The notes below the pieces were generated by a model. That model did not search any database. It was not told the origin of the DNA and saw only the letters and a list, made by a program, of their open reading frames with translations. Positions 48,795-62,172 of a DNA stretch of 64,000 nucleotides are shown piece by piece. The DNA comes from Panulirus ornatus (taxonomy: Eukaryota > Arthropoda > Malacostraca > Decapoda > Palinuridae), in the NCBI RefSeq assembly GCF_036320965.1, contig NC_092269.1:35333343-35397342 (forward strand), in the 5' to 3' direction. A program made the translations under genes and the position numbers. Positions within the stretch are counted from its first letter, which is position 1. Every line of letters starts with the position of its first letter.

Positions 48795-49065
48795 ACGACG
48801 GTACGATACTTGATTATAGAGGGTACGTCCATCGGAACATGACGGTACGACCTTTCACCACGACGGTACCATGCTTAATTAAAGAGGGTACGGCCATCGG
48901 AACATGACGGTACGACCGTTCACCACGACGGTACGACCATTCACCACGACGGTACGATCCTTGACGGGACGGCCCTTTGACCACAACGGTACGGTCTTTT
49001 GAGCACGAATGACACCCTGACCTCGACCTGACCCCTCAGTAGGTCAAAGGCCAGGCCATCACATA
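48795..49065 (-). repeat. GTCGTACC-family locus, reverse arm plus centre
   Basis: Eight or more complement-orientation units (ccacgacggtacgatacttg, catgacggtacgacc, caacggtacggtcttttgag). Two larger blocks of about 65 bases containing atagagggtacgtccatcgg are themselves repeated. The centre follows: tgacccctcagtaggtcaaa and ggccaggccatcac, the same centre seen at 31695-31738. No forward arm follows here. Confidence 0.85.
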
Positions 49066-49599
49066 ACCCCAAGGCTCAGCACACCGCTGTGCTGAAAATG
49101 CTCAACTAATGATTCTCTGCATACGTTTTGCATGTCCAGCTGGTCCAAATTATATATTCATGAAAGAGACATAATAGGCATTTTGCTGAATCATATTAAT
49201 TAACCAGATCCTCATCTATGCCGATAATGAAATATACTAATTTCTAAACCCGTACACTAATGGAATATCTCACACGGGAACCCCCCCACCCCGCAGCATT
49301 TATTACAATATATGGTGATATTGAAAGCCATGGGGTGACTGTGCAGGCAACATGGAAATTAAGCCTAGTGTGCATGGATTACTCTAATTCCGTGATTGAT
49401 TTCATTTCAGCGTAATTCGATTCATTCTTTAAATGACAAAGTTAGAAAATAGGAACTGGCGTTTCAGGATCCCGGGTGACTGGTCGCTAGCAAGCTCAGG
49501 TTTGTGTATCTGGCTTCCAGCTGATACATTATGTCACAGGTTTACGATGCTAGTTAACAAGTGACAAGTGTGGGCGGGAAAGGTGTACAGGTTGAACTT
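49066..49599. other. Intergenic, no recognised gene
   Basis: AT-rich with no repeats or motif-bearing frames. Confidence 0.5.
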
Positions 49600-49770
49600 G
49601 GTTGTAGCTAGCTGCCTGGTGATCCAATGTAGAATGGTTGTAGCTCCTGCCTGGTGATCCAATGTAGAAGCTGTGAGTCATCCATAAAAGCGGTAGGTCA
49701 GCCATACAAGCCATGGGTTAACTTACAAGCGATGGGTCAGCCGCATACAAGGTTTATGTCAGCCCTCAGT
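49600..49770. repeat. Short tandem repeats of two types
   Basis: ggttgtagct...gcctggtgatccaatgtag is present twice (about 36 bases). It is followed by three or four degenerate copies of a gtcagccatacaagcgatgg unit of about 25 bases. Confidence 0.85.
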
Positions 49771-51349
49771 GGTCATCGTTGGCGTGAATAATGAACGCTG
49801 CTATTGTTCATCGCTGGCGATAAGCTTAGTTCGTCCGCCCGGGTGCCACAGGGTCCCTATCTCTTGACTTCCCTCGATGTATCGATACGCAAGAGGACAT
49901 CAAACTGCTGGTGTATCTCACGAGTTTCCTTGTGATTATGGTTCTCATTTAACGAAAGCGTAGGCTGATCGTTAGAGTATTGATGGGGTGCGGCGTACTC
50001 CTAGACTTATTACCGCCCAGCGGCTCATCTCCCATATAAACATTCCAAAAGAAAATGGGAATTAAAGACATCAATATTTTGTCATATGTCTAGCGTACGG
50101 TAGTGGCGTACAAAACATTCTTTCTTTTTCTGAAGCTAAACTTAAAAACCAGTTGTTCTGTCATTTTCACATGCGTCTGTTGCTCCGCAGTTCGGCGTTA
50201 AGACCAGATGTCCTCGTTGTTTGACTCGTTAATCGTTGGCGGCCGTTAGCGTCCTTAAACGGGACAACCTTACTTGTGAAAATATTCTCATGGTCCCTCA
50301 CGCAACGGCACCTCTCGAGGGACAAAACCGGCTGCCCTAGTACGCATAATAGACAGTTTCCTTTTCATTAAGGCGCGGATGTGGGGCGATTGGTTGCATC
50401 AGTGAGGGTGAGGGGGTGGGAGGTTGCGGGTGTGTGAGGGAGGCGGGGAGGGAGGAAGTCACCTGGTGGTGTCCAGAATGCACCATCTCTCCACCACCAG
50501 CGTAAGTGAGTGGCATTTTGATCAACTTGATAAGACTCATGCCGTTGGAATGATGGAATGTATGGATACATCATATTTTCAGCACTCCCTTCAAGATTTA
50601 ATTTTACTTTACGTTTACTGACACGTTGGATAATGTAGTTTTTTGAGGACTTAAGTTAAGGCTCTAGTGTGTGGCGGTTTAATCCGTTGGACGCGAGACT
50701 AACATGTTCGAAATACGAGGCTTTGAATTCTTCTATCTAAGGATTTTACTCCTTGTGTTCACCTATTCATTTTAGAAAATGAATCACTTATCAGCATTAG
50801 GAATAACACGCTATGATCCTGTAGGGCTGGTGGAAGAAACTTCAGTCTAAGAATGTCATAGTAATCATATTGCTACACTAAGATATACCAGATATACTCG
50901 GTCATATCTGAAAACGTTACCAGTTTGACGAAAATCCTACAGTTTCTCATGAAAATTAGATTTACACTTGTTTAATTACGCAGATCCGCTTCTTCTGATA
51001 GATGGTGGACTTAACACCATTCATTATCTTGAATATAGAGGGTTTATCATGTATATGGTTACACCATGATATTCAATATATACCACGGATACAGGATACA
51101 TCACACAGGTACTGTGAAACTGAATACGTAAACCTAACACCATTTGTATTAGAATGTGTCACACACACGTTGTTCAGCATTTTCATGTCATACTAACAGC
51201 TCCACACTTGCCCTTTCTGATTGTGTTAACCTCTTCCACTTGACGGCACAGCTCCTTGATCAGAGGCAACAACACCCGAATTACAGCAGCTGATCCATTG
51301 GTACATATGGCATGACCCTAGACATGGACCTTCCCTGTACAGGTCCTGT
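49771..51349. other. Intergenic, no recognised gene
   Basis: No tandem array and no motif-bearing frame. Confidence 0.5.
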
Positions 51350-51490
51350 GGCCAGGCCGTCATACCCAAGGGTCGTACCATCGTACTTAAGGGTCGTACC
51401 GTCATGTTTTAACAAGGGTCGTACCATCGTACTTAAGGGCCGTACCGTCATGTTTTAACAAGGGTCGTACCGTCGTGCGCGAGAGTTTTA
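51350..51490 (+). repeat. GTCGTACC-family minisatellite
   Basis: The leader ggccaggccgtcatacccaa is followed by five forward units. A 48-base block (gggtcgtaccatcgtactta, agg, gtcgtaccgtcatgttttaa, caa) is duplicated almost exactly. Confidence 0.9.
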
Positions 51491-53151
51491 AGATGGGTCA
51501 TCGAGGACGGGCTCGACTAGCGTTTCTAACCTGGTAAGAGCGGCAGCCATGGAGCTGTTCCCACACACCGAACTGTGTTACACTGACCAAAGGGTGCTTA
51601 TACCGTGCGCTTCTGGGTGACTGCAATCTTAGGACTTTTCCCCAGTGGTGTAAGTTTACGACACAGCAAAGTGTTCTCTGACCTTTCCAACAAGTGTTTT
51701 GATGTTTGCAGCAGTCATCAGTTTTTCTTGGAAATTGTCCTTTCTCTTTATACCTATGTCGTCTCGTTTGATTTTTATGAACCTCTATATACATATGAGT
51801 TGCTCTGCTTTTGTTTCCTTTTTGTGTGATAGTACTACGTCATTTATTTTCACGTATATTTACTAATGTTTCAAGTCATGCATTATAATGATCTTATTCT
51901 CGTATTTGTTTTGCAAGATAATCACAGAATTTGACCCTTGCAAACACTTTATTCTATAGAGATGCACACACACAGTTCATCTGTTGTTTACCAATGTAAA
52001 CTTACAAAGTCCTATTAGTAATGGCTGTGGTCTTTTACACTGGGCTAGAAGAAAAAAAGAATCATTGATATAATTACATTATCTAGTGTTACAGACTCAG
52101 AACCATTTCTGTATTTGGTAATGTGTCTTACTTCTTGGTTAGATGAAGTCTGTTGTCAGGCATATAATGTGTCTTACTTCTGTTGTCAGTCCTATAAGAT
52201 AGTCTCCAAGTTGACGGGTGCCCGTGCCAATCATTCGAAGTCCTCTTTCCTCCCGATGCTGAATGATACGGCATAGTCAGCTCCAGAGGGTTAGACCACG
52301 TTAGATCAGCAGTGTAAGACGGTGTGCTGTGCTAGGTAAATTGCGCTTCCTTTAAGGTTGCAAAGGAGAGACTCCTCACTTTTTTTGTCAAATGACCCTA
52401 GGAAGTGGATAAGGAGGGGAGGAGGGGTACATTTTATCTTGAGAATGGACTTTTGAAATATGAAATCACTGCTGTGTAATGCGATTTCGCATTAGGCTGC
52501 TCTGAGCACGAGTGGCTTTTAAGTTTCGCCGCGCGGACTAGGCTACCCAGACCAGCGGATTATTCTGGACTGTATATATGGGTCGCATCACACCCCTTTA
52601 TATCGTTATGGCTGGGTCAGTCTAGAGCTTAATTATTAACCATCTCCGCTTGTTAGGGCTCAAGTGGGCTTGGATAGAGGAGAGGATGGGGAGCAGACTG
52701 TTGATGATGGCGAAGTGGGGGAATAATATTCGGGTCAGTATCAGTGATTTATTTTGTGGGTTTAAACCACGTTATCACCAGTAAACGAAAGCATCCAAGT
52801 CTTTGAACCAAACCAAACGTGTCATAAGTTGTTGGATTAGGTTACTTGTCTGCAGATAGGACATGGCTTCGAGTAATTAAGCCAATGATTTTGGCAAACC
52901 TGTCTCACCTCTGCTAATTCTAAGAAGATATCACTTTCATGGAGGCAGCTATTGATTCGAACCGAGCCACATGTCTTACATTGGTTATCAGTGGAAAGAT
53001 TATGTTTTTTTTTTATTTTTTATCTTTTTCGTCAACGTCTCCAGTCACGAACAGCTATCCTCATCGAAGCCAGGCCTTGAATAGAGAGTGGCAGCATAAG
53101 AAAAAAAAATGAATGAAGAGAATGTGAAAACATAAACTGGTAAAAGGAGAA

Positions 53152-53153
<2 letters not shown>
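51491..53153. other. Intergenic, no recognised gene
   Basis: A short duplicated word (atgtgtcttacttc...gttgtcag) lies at 52120-52190. No gene is seen. Confidence 0.5.

Positions 53154-53210
<57 letters not shown>
53154..53210. repeat. (TA)n microsatellite
   Basis: About 28 TA units. Confidence 0.97.
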
Positions 53211-53213
<3 letters not shown>

Positions 53214-53269
53214 CCTTGGAAAGCGAGACAAACCATCCTTACGCGAAGCGTGTACTATATATCCCGACA

Positions 53270-53510
53270 CCACTTCGACACTTGGGAGGGAAGTACTTCC
53301 CTGGGCGGCTGCTGGCCACAGCCTACTGACACGGAAAGTTCCGGGCAACACTGCAACTCTCCTAAGTCAGGAGGATAGTATACCCCAGGGTGGATGCTGT
53401 CCACAATCTTCTAACACGGAGGATGTAAAATAGTTCCGGGCACTCAATAGGACTCCTAAATCAATATGGTAGTATTTCCATCTGAGGCCGCTGTCTATCG
53501 CACACTATCT
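53270..53510. repeat. Old ~100-bp tandem repeat, 2-3 units
   Basis: The words agttccgggcaacactgcaa / agttccgggcactcaatagg and cccagggtggatgctgtcca / tgaggccgctgtctatcgca recur in the same order at about 100-base spacing. Confidence 0.55.
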
Positions 53511-55966
53511 ATTAATATTTTTTGACTTGGGAGGAATACTAATTTTGATTTTTGCCGCAAGATTTTGTTGAACATTCCTACCCACCCTGTGGACGGTGGC
53601 GTAAGAGAGAATAAGGAGGTCCAGGGAGGGAGCCTTTGGGACTGATTTACATTATAGGTTACATAGCGGGGGGAAAAAAAATGTTAACAAGACTGTTCAT
53701 TATCAACAGGATGGGCAAACTCCCATGAATATCTATCGCCCAGCCATAGTCTGGTGTCAGCTGATCTTGTTTATAGTTTTTGCGTGATATCATGGAAGGT
53801 AGATGAATCTCCTCGTACTAATTTCATTTCACCGTTAAGTTAAAAGATTTTGTTTATGTTCTTCCTCCGTGATTAATTTCAGACTACTTGCGGGGTAGAA
53901 CCAATGAATAATCAACTTCATTCTGCAAGGCAGAAGTTTTTGCTAATGTATCAGCCTAATTATGCATTCTTGAGTCCAGTATATGTGATCAGCATCAACC
54001 AGTTTCTTAAAATTTCGAGCTGTCAGAGGTAACATGTCGCTTCATATCTGAGAAACCGGAAGGCGTAAGCGGGTAGCGGTAACATGGTAACAGTGGACGT
54101 GTTAGGCCAGTCCTTGTGTCCCCGCTGACCCAGTGATGTCACCGCTCATCACCGTTACCACAACCCAACTGCCAGGAATGTAAGACTGAAAGAAGTTTGT
54201 CGGATCACAATTCTCATGGACTAGGTCAGAGAACCGCATACAGACTTTAGGTTGCGATAAACACAGTAGAAACTATTTTTAGGTGTATTTCATTTCGTAT
54301 CTTTGTACAAAAATGAAATCTTGACTCCATTCTTTAAACGCTTTCAAAGTTTGGTCTGTTGTGATACCCTGAAAGAAGTGTATTGAATATATTCATTCCT
54401 TAAGTGCGTGTCACAAAATGTTGATTGTTGGATAGGCTTTTGGAGCTAGGCTTGTGGACCATGCACCGTACTGCTACTCCTTCCTTAATAAGGCTCAGTA
54501 CAGCGGTAGTACACTACTATTGTTCTGAAAAACTGTTTTTTGGTAGAAGTGCATGCCATAAATGTCATGCATTTGGATGTATAGTTAATTGCTGTTCTCG
54601 TAATCCTTATTAATCACGGATCTTCGCAGAAATTGTTTAATAACGATTATTTTTTTTTTTATGCTGTAAAGTTCGTATGTCATGATATGAAGCTCATATG
54701 AAGTGAAACATCAGGAGGTGAAGGGTATTCCCGCTCTCACGGTCCCCCTGAGACTAATTAAGGAATAGCGAGTAGGTCACGTTGGTTAGTGTGTTGTTAG
54801 CCCTGTACAGAGCCAGGCTGCTGCTGTGAGAGAGGTCCCGCTGCTGGCTTATATAAAAAAGACAATTACTCTTCATATTCATATATATGATTGCTTGCTT
54901 AGTTACTTAGACCTGTCGACTGCCAAGGATCAATCGATTCATTTTAACACTTGCGATGTTCAATATCATTTTGACATTACAAAACTTGACAGACGTATTC
55001 TTTGATTGGTATAATTGTATAAACAATGAAAATATAGTGTTTTCTGTAATAACTAAAAGGTGTTGATGGATCCCTTGTATTATAACCCACTGTGTACTGT
55101 ATTCAGTTAGGCTGTAAATTCCTAATAAAGACATGGAAGTACGACCTAGTAGGTGAAATGGAGCGTTTATGAAACAGAATCTTTGATGAACTTTACCTCC
55201 CACTTCAACGATCATGTACATTATCCTGGCATACTTCGCTCCCTCTCTTGCGGCAGCTTCCTGGTGTTCATCCTCTTCTTTGCTCTTTTCATCTTTAAGT
55301 ACCTAACTTAAAACTGGGCGCGCACTCTTCACGAACGATTACAGGAGCACAAAAGAAATAGCCACTCGGCTAAACCGGCGTTTTATTTTGTAAATTGAGT
55401 GGTTCTGACATCCTTGTTGACCATGTCTTGTGCTGCTCGACGTACAAAAGTCTTAGCAGACGTTATATGAATTTACATTTACATCCCAGTGTTTACAAGG
55501 ACACCCCGTTCTTCCCGACCATAATGGCGAATTCGTGCAGCTTGCTAAACTCAACAACGTGAAATAAACGTCTTTGCTTGGCTTCAGTTGCGCACTCTCT
55601 CTCACTCTATCTCTTCCTGATATTCGATTGTAATGATCATTAATTGGAAATAATGTTCTCATGGACATATATGAAATTCTCCCGCGTGAGGGATATATTA
55701 CTGTTAAACATGGTTTAACCTTTTAGTGGGTCATGATATCTCGCCATCACAGGTTGACAAGTTGGAAGTGTGCGGAGCTGGAAACAAACTTGGACGCTCC
55801 GCCCCAACGCACACGAACATACCGAGCATAGCATAAATCTGTGCTCTCTTCCAGTCACTTTATTGTGCACAGTTGAAAGTCACGACGAATTTATGTTATC
55901 AGCTGGCTTTCGTTTAATTCCTATGCCATGTACAGAAAAGTAAATTCCATGAAATTTTATGTCTAC
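53511..55966. other. Intergenic, no recognised gene
   Basis: AT-rich. The longest frame (54907-55221, minus, 104 codons) has no motif. Confidence 0.5.
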
Positions 55967-56020
55967 TATCTATCTATCTATCTATCTATCTATATATATA
56001 TATATTTTTTTTTTTTTTTA
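55967..56020. repeat. (CTAT)n-(TA)n-poly-T tract
   Basis: About seven ctat units, a short TA run and a run of 14-15 T ending before aggtgaacg. Confidence 0.95.
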
Positions 56021-56140
56021 GGTGAACGTAACGTAGCTAAAAGTTGCTATGGCTCGATATGAAATTCCACAGTAATACTGCGTTTCGACTCAAACTTTTG
56101 AATTCAAAGCTTGACATTTTCCCTCTAGTTACGATGCGTT

Positions 56141-56377
56141 ATGGCCTCAAAATATGATTTTGTTCATTTCTCGCTTACACTTTTCCTTTTATCAAGGTGT
56201 GTTTCTCTTCAGAAACTGTTTGAAGAGCAACCGTCTAGAATGGAGGACCTATTAGCTGACTGTATGAGTCAGTTGGAATATTCAAAAGATAGATATTCAA
56301 GAATTTCAGTAGTGGGATGTTCAGATGGGATTTACTGGATGAAAGAGAGAAATGCGTCATTTGTTCCAAGATGGTAG
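56141..56377 (+). other. Unrecognised 78-codon frame, possible internal exon
   Basis: The frame MASKYDFVHF...SFVPRW has mixed, non-repetitive composition, unlike neighbouring shadows. Within it, tttctcttcag ends at 56212, a fair acceptor, and aagatg|gtaggc at 56374 is a fair donor. A 161-base exon from 56213 to 56373 would encode about 53 residues starting KLFEEQPSRMEDLLAD and would be phase 0 in, phase 2 out. This does not match the phase-1 donor at 11855, so it would not join that exon directly. I do not recognise the peptide. It may be a chance frame or an old transposon piece. Confidence 0.2.
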
Positions 56378-56544
56378 GCTGGGTTTTTCCTGGGCTGAAA
56401 CAATGGACCTACGGCTAAGAGTTCGTAGGACCATGACTACATTTTTCAGTTTTTGGAGTGTACATTAATCAGCCCTCCACCCATTGCTCATGAACTGATT
56501 ATTTATTTTTTATTTTGCGTTTACGTGTCTGTCATTTAACTTCT

Positions 56545-56712
56545 TGAGTACGAAGGTACGATCCTCGTTCACGACGGTTGACACCTTGAGCACAACGGTT
56601 ATGCCCCTGGGTATGATAGACTGACCCAATTTGACTGGACCTAAGCTTAAGGATCGGGTCAAAAGCGACGCTTTCATACACATGGGTTGTGCTGTCGTGG
56701 TTCAAGGGGATG
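56545..56712. repeat. GTCGTACC-family locus with both arms
   Basis: Complement-orientation units (gtacgaaggtacgatcctcg, cacgacggttgacaccttga, gcacaacggttatgcccctg) lie left of a centre (gtatgatagactgacccaat, ttgactggacctaag, gatcgggtcaaaa). Decayed forward units (catacacatgggttgtgctg, tcgtggttcaagggg) lie right of it. Confidence 0.75.
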
Positions 56713-59700
56713 AGCATCATTCCTACCTTCTTTAGAGTTGTAAACCACTCGCCTTAATATTAAGCGCTCCCTACGTGAGGAATCAAACCCCATGGATTAG
56801 ATCTAAAGAGCTGAGATTTCATCGGGGGAGTGTTCAGGGACTCTCTGTGATGAACCGTATGTGAGACTTCAATAGCTGCAAAGCCCTTGAGACACACCTG
56901 GCTTATGTAACCCTATCATCTCCCCACGATATTACTTTCTGCATAGCACACCGCCACTCATAGTCATTTCCTTAACGTCACCTGTATATACGAAGAGCAT
57001 TATTTGTACAAGAGGTCCCTATCAAATTGCCCATAGGTGTTAAAAAAGATATCAGCCCCATTTTATACCGCGAAACTTGAGAGATGGGGGTTCGAGGCCT
57101 TCCATAACAATCTTTTGCCCAGATCTTAAGTGTATTTGTAAAACCCTGAGTGGCACCCGCCCATCTCAATCCACGGCGTACTTTCCAAGCACACAATGGC
57201 AACAGACATCCAAGACTCACTTAAATTTCAGCCCTCATTGGTACTCGTCAACACCTTTGGTCAGTGAGTACTTTCAAGGCCAACTAAGGTACACACTTTT
57301 CTTCAGGTTTCTGAATTTCAATAAATTTGGTACGATCAAGAAAATAATACACGAATAAATCGTTGAAAATTTACAGTAAAAAGGAAATGCCACACAAATT
57401 TGTAGTTCAAGTCACTTTACTGATAACGTAAAGATACATTGCCAAAATTATCCTCCTCTATAGTTATCCACCGTTTATAATTGAAATCAGATCTCTCACC
57501 ATAATTGCATTGTATGTGCTTGGAAGGCGCTCTCCTTTCGCAGTAATGGGTACAAGCAGCGGGAAAACGTCTTATTAAGATTCAAGACTGAGTGTCAAAC
57601 ATTGTATATTGCTGGCACGTCGCGCCAGCCCACCAATCACCACGCAGTGTTCCCAGCCCAGCCATTTCTATCATATTTGCGTGTTTTCTCTCTATATGGT
57701 ACGCTTACCTCTAGAGACGATTAGGAAATGTTTCGTTAATCTACGGTCTTTGTCTGCTTTCAAAAGAAATTGTATGATAAACTGCGAAAAAAAATAAGAT
57801 ATACTCATAAAGGAGTAACGTCAACGGTGTGATGTCAACGCGGAAATAACAATGCCTATTAAAATCATATGATCTTAAGCAACCTTTAGGATGCTGGGAT
57901 GTACGTGAGTAAGGATGACCAAATGGTACAACAAAGGGAGACATGTGTCAGCCACGGGAACAGATATTTGCCGAAATCAGCATTAAAATCCTCGAGGAAG
58001 TCAGCCCGTCAGCAGGGCAGGGCGGTTGCACTAGGGTGTTCACGGTGTCCGCCGTGTGAATGTGTTTGTGTGTACGTGTGTGTGTGTGTGTGTTGCTGGT
58101 GTGCCGGGCGGTGGGTCTGGTCCCCCATGGCCAGGGTCAGTCCCTACCTGGTGCCCGTCTGTGGTCGTGGTGACGCTGCTGGTGGAGGTGGTGGTGTATG
58201 TTGTCTCGAGACACGAGTGTCCCTTTGGTGGGGAGCTTTTGATGTGTTGGAGTGCCAGATAACTCGAGATGATTGCTGAGCATCCTTCTGTGCTGTCTTA
58301 TCACGGAATACCAGTGTTAATCAGCTGGGAAGAGGAACGCACCATTTATCTCAGTGACCTCATTGGTGACGCTCCGTGTATAGTTGTCCATTGTCAACGT
58401 TGGTTCGTTTGCTGAAAAGTGCGCATCTATTTAATGTCTTGAAATAGTGATAAGTGAGGCGAAACGCTGTTGTTTTGTGTATTTAGTGTGAATTTTCGAC
58501 TAACAAGTGTACGAAAACAAGGTAAGCTTAGAGAATTATACGATCATTTTTTTCTTGAATGTTCCTGTGGAACGTATCGTATTGACACACACCAAGCCAT
58601 ACTTCAGATTAAGTATGGCTGCTACATTGCACCATCTTAGATGACGTGGGATAAGTCGGGCTAGGCTAAGTAAAACTGTTTACTTTTTCTTAAGTTTGGT
58701 TTGATAGAATGAGCTAGTTTCCAAACTTTCTGTAAGTTTATAGATAGCATCAATCTGGTCTACTGGGCAGCTGACACCCCTGCGTCTCCACTGTAAATAG
58801 AACTGACTTGATGTGCCAATGGGGGCGAAATTTTGGCACGGGTGTGTGTGGTGTCATAAAACGCTCTTTATAATTGCATCTTCCATGGAATATGTATGTG
58901 AGACGGGAGTTTGGGACTTGGCGAATTTTATCGTGCCTATTGTGCATATAAGAAGTGAGGGAAAACGATGACGACACCGTGCAGCTTTGTATGTAAATCG
59001 TTGATTATTTTTGGTTGCATTATCATACTGCAGTGTTGTAAGCTCACACCCCTTCACATGTGGTGTTATTATTATTGCAGGATGATAGTACTCTCAGCAC
59101 TAGTTCATTTGTAACACCGAGAAAACTTTAAGTATCTTTCTGGCCATGCGTCGCTTGTATGTAACCATAAATTTCAGCAAGCGACAAGGGATGAGTTGAC
59201 ATAACTTATTAAACTTCCTTATGTAGCTCTGTACTCCAGTACCAGCGTCGTACATCCACCAAGGAGCGAGTGGCGTTGCCAGTCAGCGTCAGACTTATTG
59301 CGTTCTTATTCAATCAGAATTCCCTGCAGGCTTGGCAGTGTCAGCGCCCATTTAGAAAATGTGTGCGGCGGTGTAGGGAGGATCAAATCATGGCGGGCTT
59401 AGGTAACTGTCTTGCCACTGGAGAAACTACAAAGAAGTGAAGCTTGGGAAGACATCAGCTCTATGGCTTAACATCCAAATATTGACTCCAAAAGTTGGGC
59501 ATCGATACCTTGCAAAAAGAAAGAAAGAAAACCTGTACAGAGAGAAATGCGAGGGGAAGTCATCGAAATTTCAGGCGATAAAAGTGTACTGAATTCTTAC
59601 CGTTTCAAAAACCCAGAGTGCGTATAGAGATGGTCTTGCTTTACGGGGTGGCGGCTTGTGGAATTCAGTGTAACGGTCGCTGGCAGCGTACATTCCCGTA

Positions 59701-60574
59701 GTGACAGCAAGCAAATTTCGAAGAGCTACTGTAAATGTTCCCTTATATTACTGACGAACGATTCAGTGTTGGTAATCTGATGCAGCAGTCTCGGCTGTTA
59801 TGCTGTTATGGTTGCTTCCCAGGTTAAACCAGTGCGTAATGCTGGGCTGATTGATATTTCGCACAAACGTGGGGCGTTGCTCCGAATACCTTCTGTCGTA
59901 AACCAGGTAACGCCAGGCCTCGGAACATTACAGATCACGTTGTGTAACCAGATATGGGAGCGAGAGCGGCGAGCACCTTGTAGCGGGCTTCATCACGGAG
60001 AGCCGAGTCCTCCCTATCAGCTGACTCCTCCTCCTCCTCCTCCTCCCTCTCCTATCAGCAGACTTTTCCACCAACATTCGTATCAGTTGACTCCACACAC
60101 ACACTTCGCCTATCAGGTGATCTCTTCCCTACTACTTAGATGAATGCACCCTCGCGCTCTTCCTTTCATCCGAGGCTTAGTTGAATAGTTCTGTCACTTG
60201 ACTACCTGATTCCATCATCGTTATTCAAACTGACCCCAGCAAAAGCTGACCTTTCCACTAGCACTCCTATCATCTGGTTCCTCTTTCAGCACCACAGTCA
60301 GCTGATTCGTCCACCTTTCATTTGTATATTTTTCCTCAATGATTAGCCATACATTTTTCGCTAAACAATCCGTTGAATATTCTAGCTATACATAATCTTA
60401 CCAAGTGCATCGTAAGCTATATTCAGTTGAAGTAATTATCAGTTAACATTTCTTAACCATTTTATGTATAAAGAATAAACGAGCAAACGCGTGAAGACGT
60501 AATCGCCACTACTAACTTGAAGCAAGGTTAGGTATAGGTAAGGTGGAGACATCATTGTGAGTATTATATATATA
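56713..60574. other. Intergenic with minor repeats
   Basis: A short (GT)n lies at about 58063-58093. A 10-bp-stem hairpin agccatactt/aagtatggct lies at 58595-58620. A (CTC)n run with cctatcagctgact-type repeats lies at 60018-60320. No gene is supported. Confidence 0.5.
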
Positions 60575-60900
60575 ACCAGGGCCGGCCCTAGCCTTCTAGA
60601 GGTCCCCAGTCGAGTCTTTTAGGGATCCATACACCACTCAAACTCCCCTCTCGACCGCGAACTCTAATAAGGGGGCTCGGGGGCATATCCCTGGAAAATT
60701 GTGAAACTTTAGGGTTTCTGGGACTGCATTTCCTGCTTTCCAAAGGCTGCCATATAACAGTCGAGACCACGAGGCCTCCTGTAGCGGTCGAGGCCCTATT
60801 CTCTGAGCGTATAGGAAAGGCCGGTCCTTTTTTTTTTATGTTGAAGGCTTCAGTCACAGGCAAAAGTCCACATCAAGGCCGGGCCTTAATTGAAATATAG
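60575..60900. mobile_element. Probable hAT-type DNA transposon remnant
   Basis: Starts ccagggccggccctagcctt, like the CAGGGCCGGC ends common in hAT elements. It contains gggggctcgggggcatatcc then ctggaaaattgtgaaacttt and tgggactgcatttcctgc, text I associate with the untranslated ends of animal hAT transposons. The right edge has aaggccgggcctt near 60876-60889, a decayed partner. No transposase frame is present. The assignment rests on recall and should be searched. Confidence 0.5.
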
Positions 60901-61429
60901 AGAATTATGAAACGGTAAAAAAAGAAAAACGAAAGTCTTTACGAGTTTTTGAGAAAGTGAAAAACTTCTCTTTTGAAATGTGTCAGGTAATATTTATTAG
61001 GAAAGACATGTGAAGATAGAGAATTCTCAAAGCTTCGACGTGTAGGGAAAGAAGTAGGTATCAAAACGGCCCACCCTTGAGTTGCTAATGGCGACATGAT
61101 AATTATGTGACGCAGCAGCCTCCTGAGTATCACCATTGGAGAGTCATACCTTCCAGTTGTGGCTCTCATAATGTGAATACTTTAGGCTTTTACAGTCTTC
61201 CAGACATGCTAACAATAACATGTTAATCACTGTAGTAGATATATATTGTAGGGACGTTTTAACTAATTTCTCACACAGTCATATGATATTTTTAAAGATT
61301 TATGCCATCCATTGGTTTATGGAGAATAGGTACGCGAAAATTCATAACAGAGCAGTTGGGCCTGAAGTGAGTTGACCCAAGCGCACTCACCTCTCTTGTC
61401 TCGGTGTGACTCATACTTGTGATACAGCC
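60901..61429. other. Intergenic, no recognised gene
   Basis: AT-rich with no motif-bearing frame or array. Confidence 0.5.
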
Positions 61430-61830
61430 AAGGACGGGAGGGCTAGGTTACACCTAGGTACGGAAGGGTCAGACTACACCAAGGGACGGAGGGACTGTGG
61501 GTGCAACCAAGGACGTAGGGGCTAGGCTGTATTCAGAGACGAAGTTTTACTACACACACGAACGCAGGGGCTAGGCTGCACTTACGGACGCAGGGGCTTG
61601 GTTGCGCCCAACACCCAGGGTTGAGGATGCAAGGCTGCACCCTGGAACAGAGGTTTTACGCTCCCTTAATGCTGTAGCTAGGTATGGGGTACAAGGCTGT
61701 CCCCAAGGTCGGAGGGACTAGGCTGTACCCAGAGGCGGAGCTAAGTTGTATCAAGGAACAGGGGGCTGTGCTGTACCGAGGGACGGAGAAGCTAGGCTGC
61801 ACCCAGGGACGGATTGTCTAGGTTGCATAT
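61430..61830. repeat. Degenerate ~28-bp minisatellite
   Basis: About 13 diverged units built on gggctaggctgcacccaggg then acggag, with insertions. Units at 61785-61830 are the best preserved. Confidence 0.85.
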
Positions 61831-62135
61831 AGCGAGGGTGGCGGCCGAGTATAACCCTCTTAGTGAATATGATAATTTTCCCCGAAGGGTCATAAGCACA
61901 CAGGTTCGTATACTAACTCTTAACCTACGTTGTAAAGCTTGCTAAATGTCAACACATACAGAATTGAAACGAACCGATAGTAGCCAAATCTTTAAGAGCA
62001 TGTAGGCAGTTGTATTAGAATATCATGTTTACACTTACAACAATGACAACGCATTTGTGCTGGCATCAATCATAGACCAGAATTCATGCTGCAGTATGCC
62101 ACGAACGAAGTGACTGCACCGAGAAAGATTGGTTT

Positions 62136-62172
<37 letters not shown>

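Noticed and set aside
52940..52980. gattcgaaccgag as a tRNA T-arm
   Set aside because: No A-box, acceptor stem or anticodon arm could be fitted around it on either strand.
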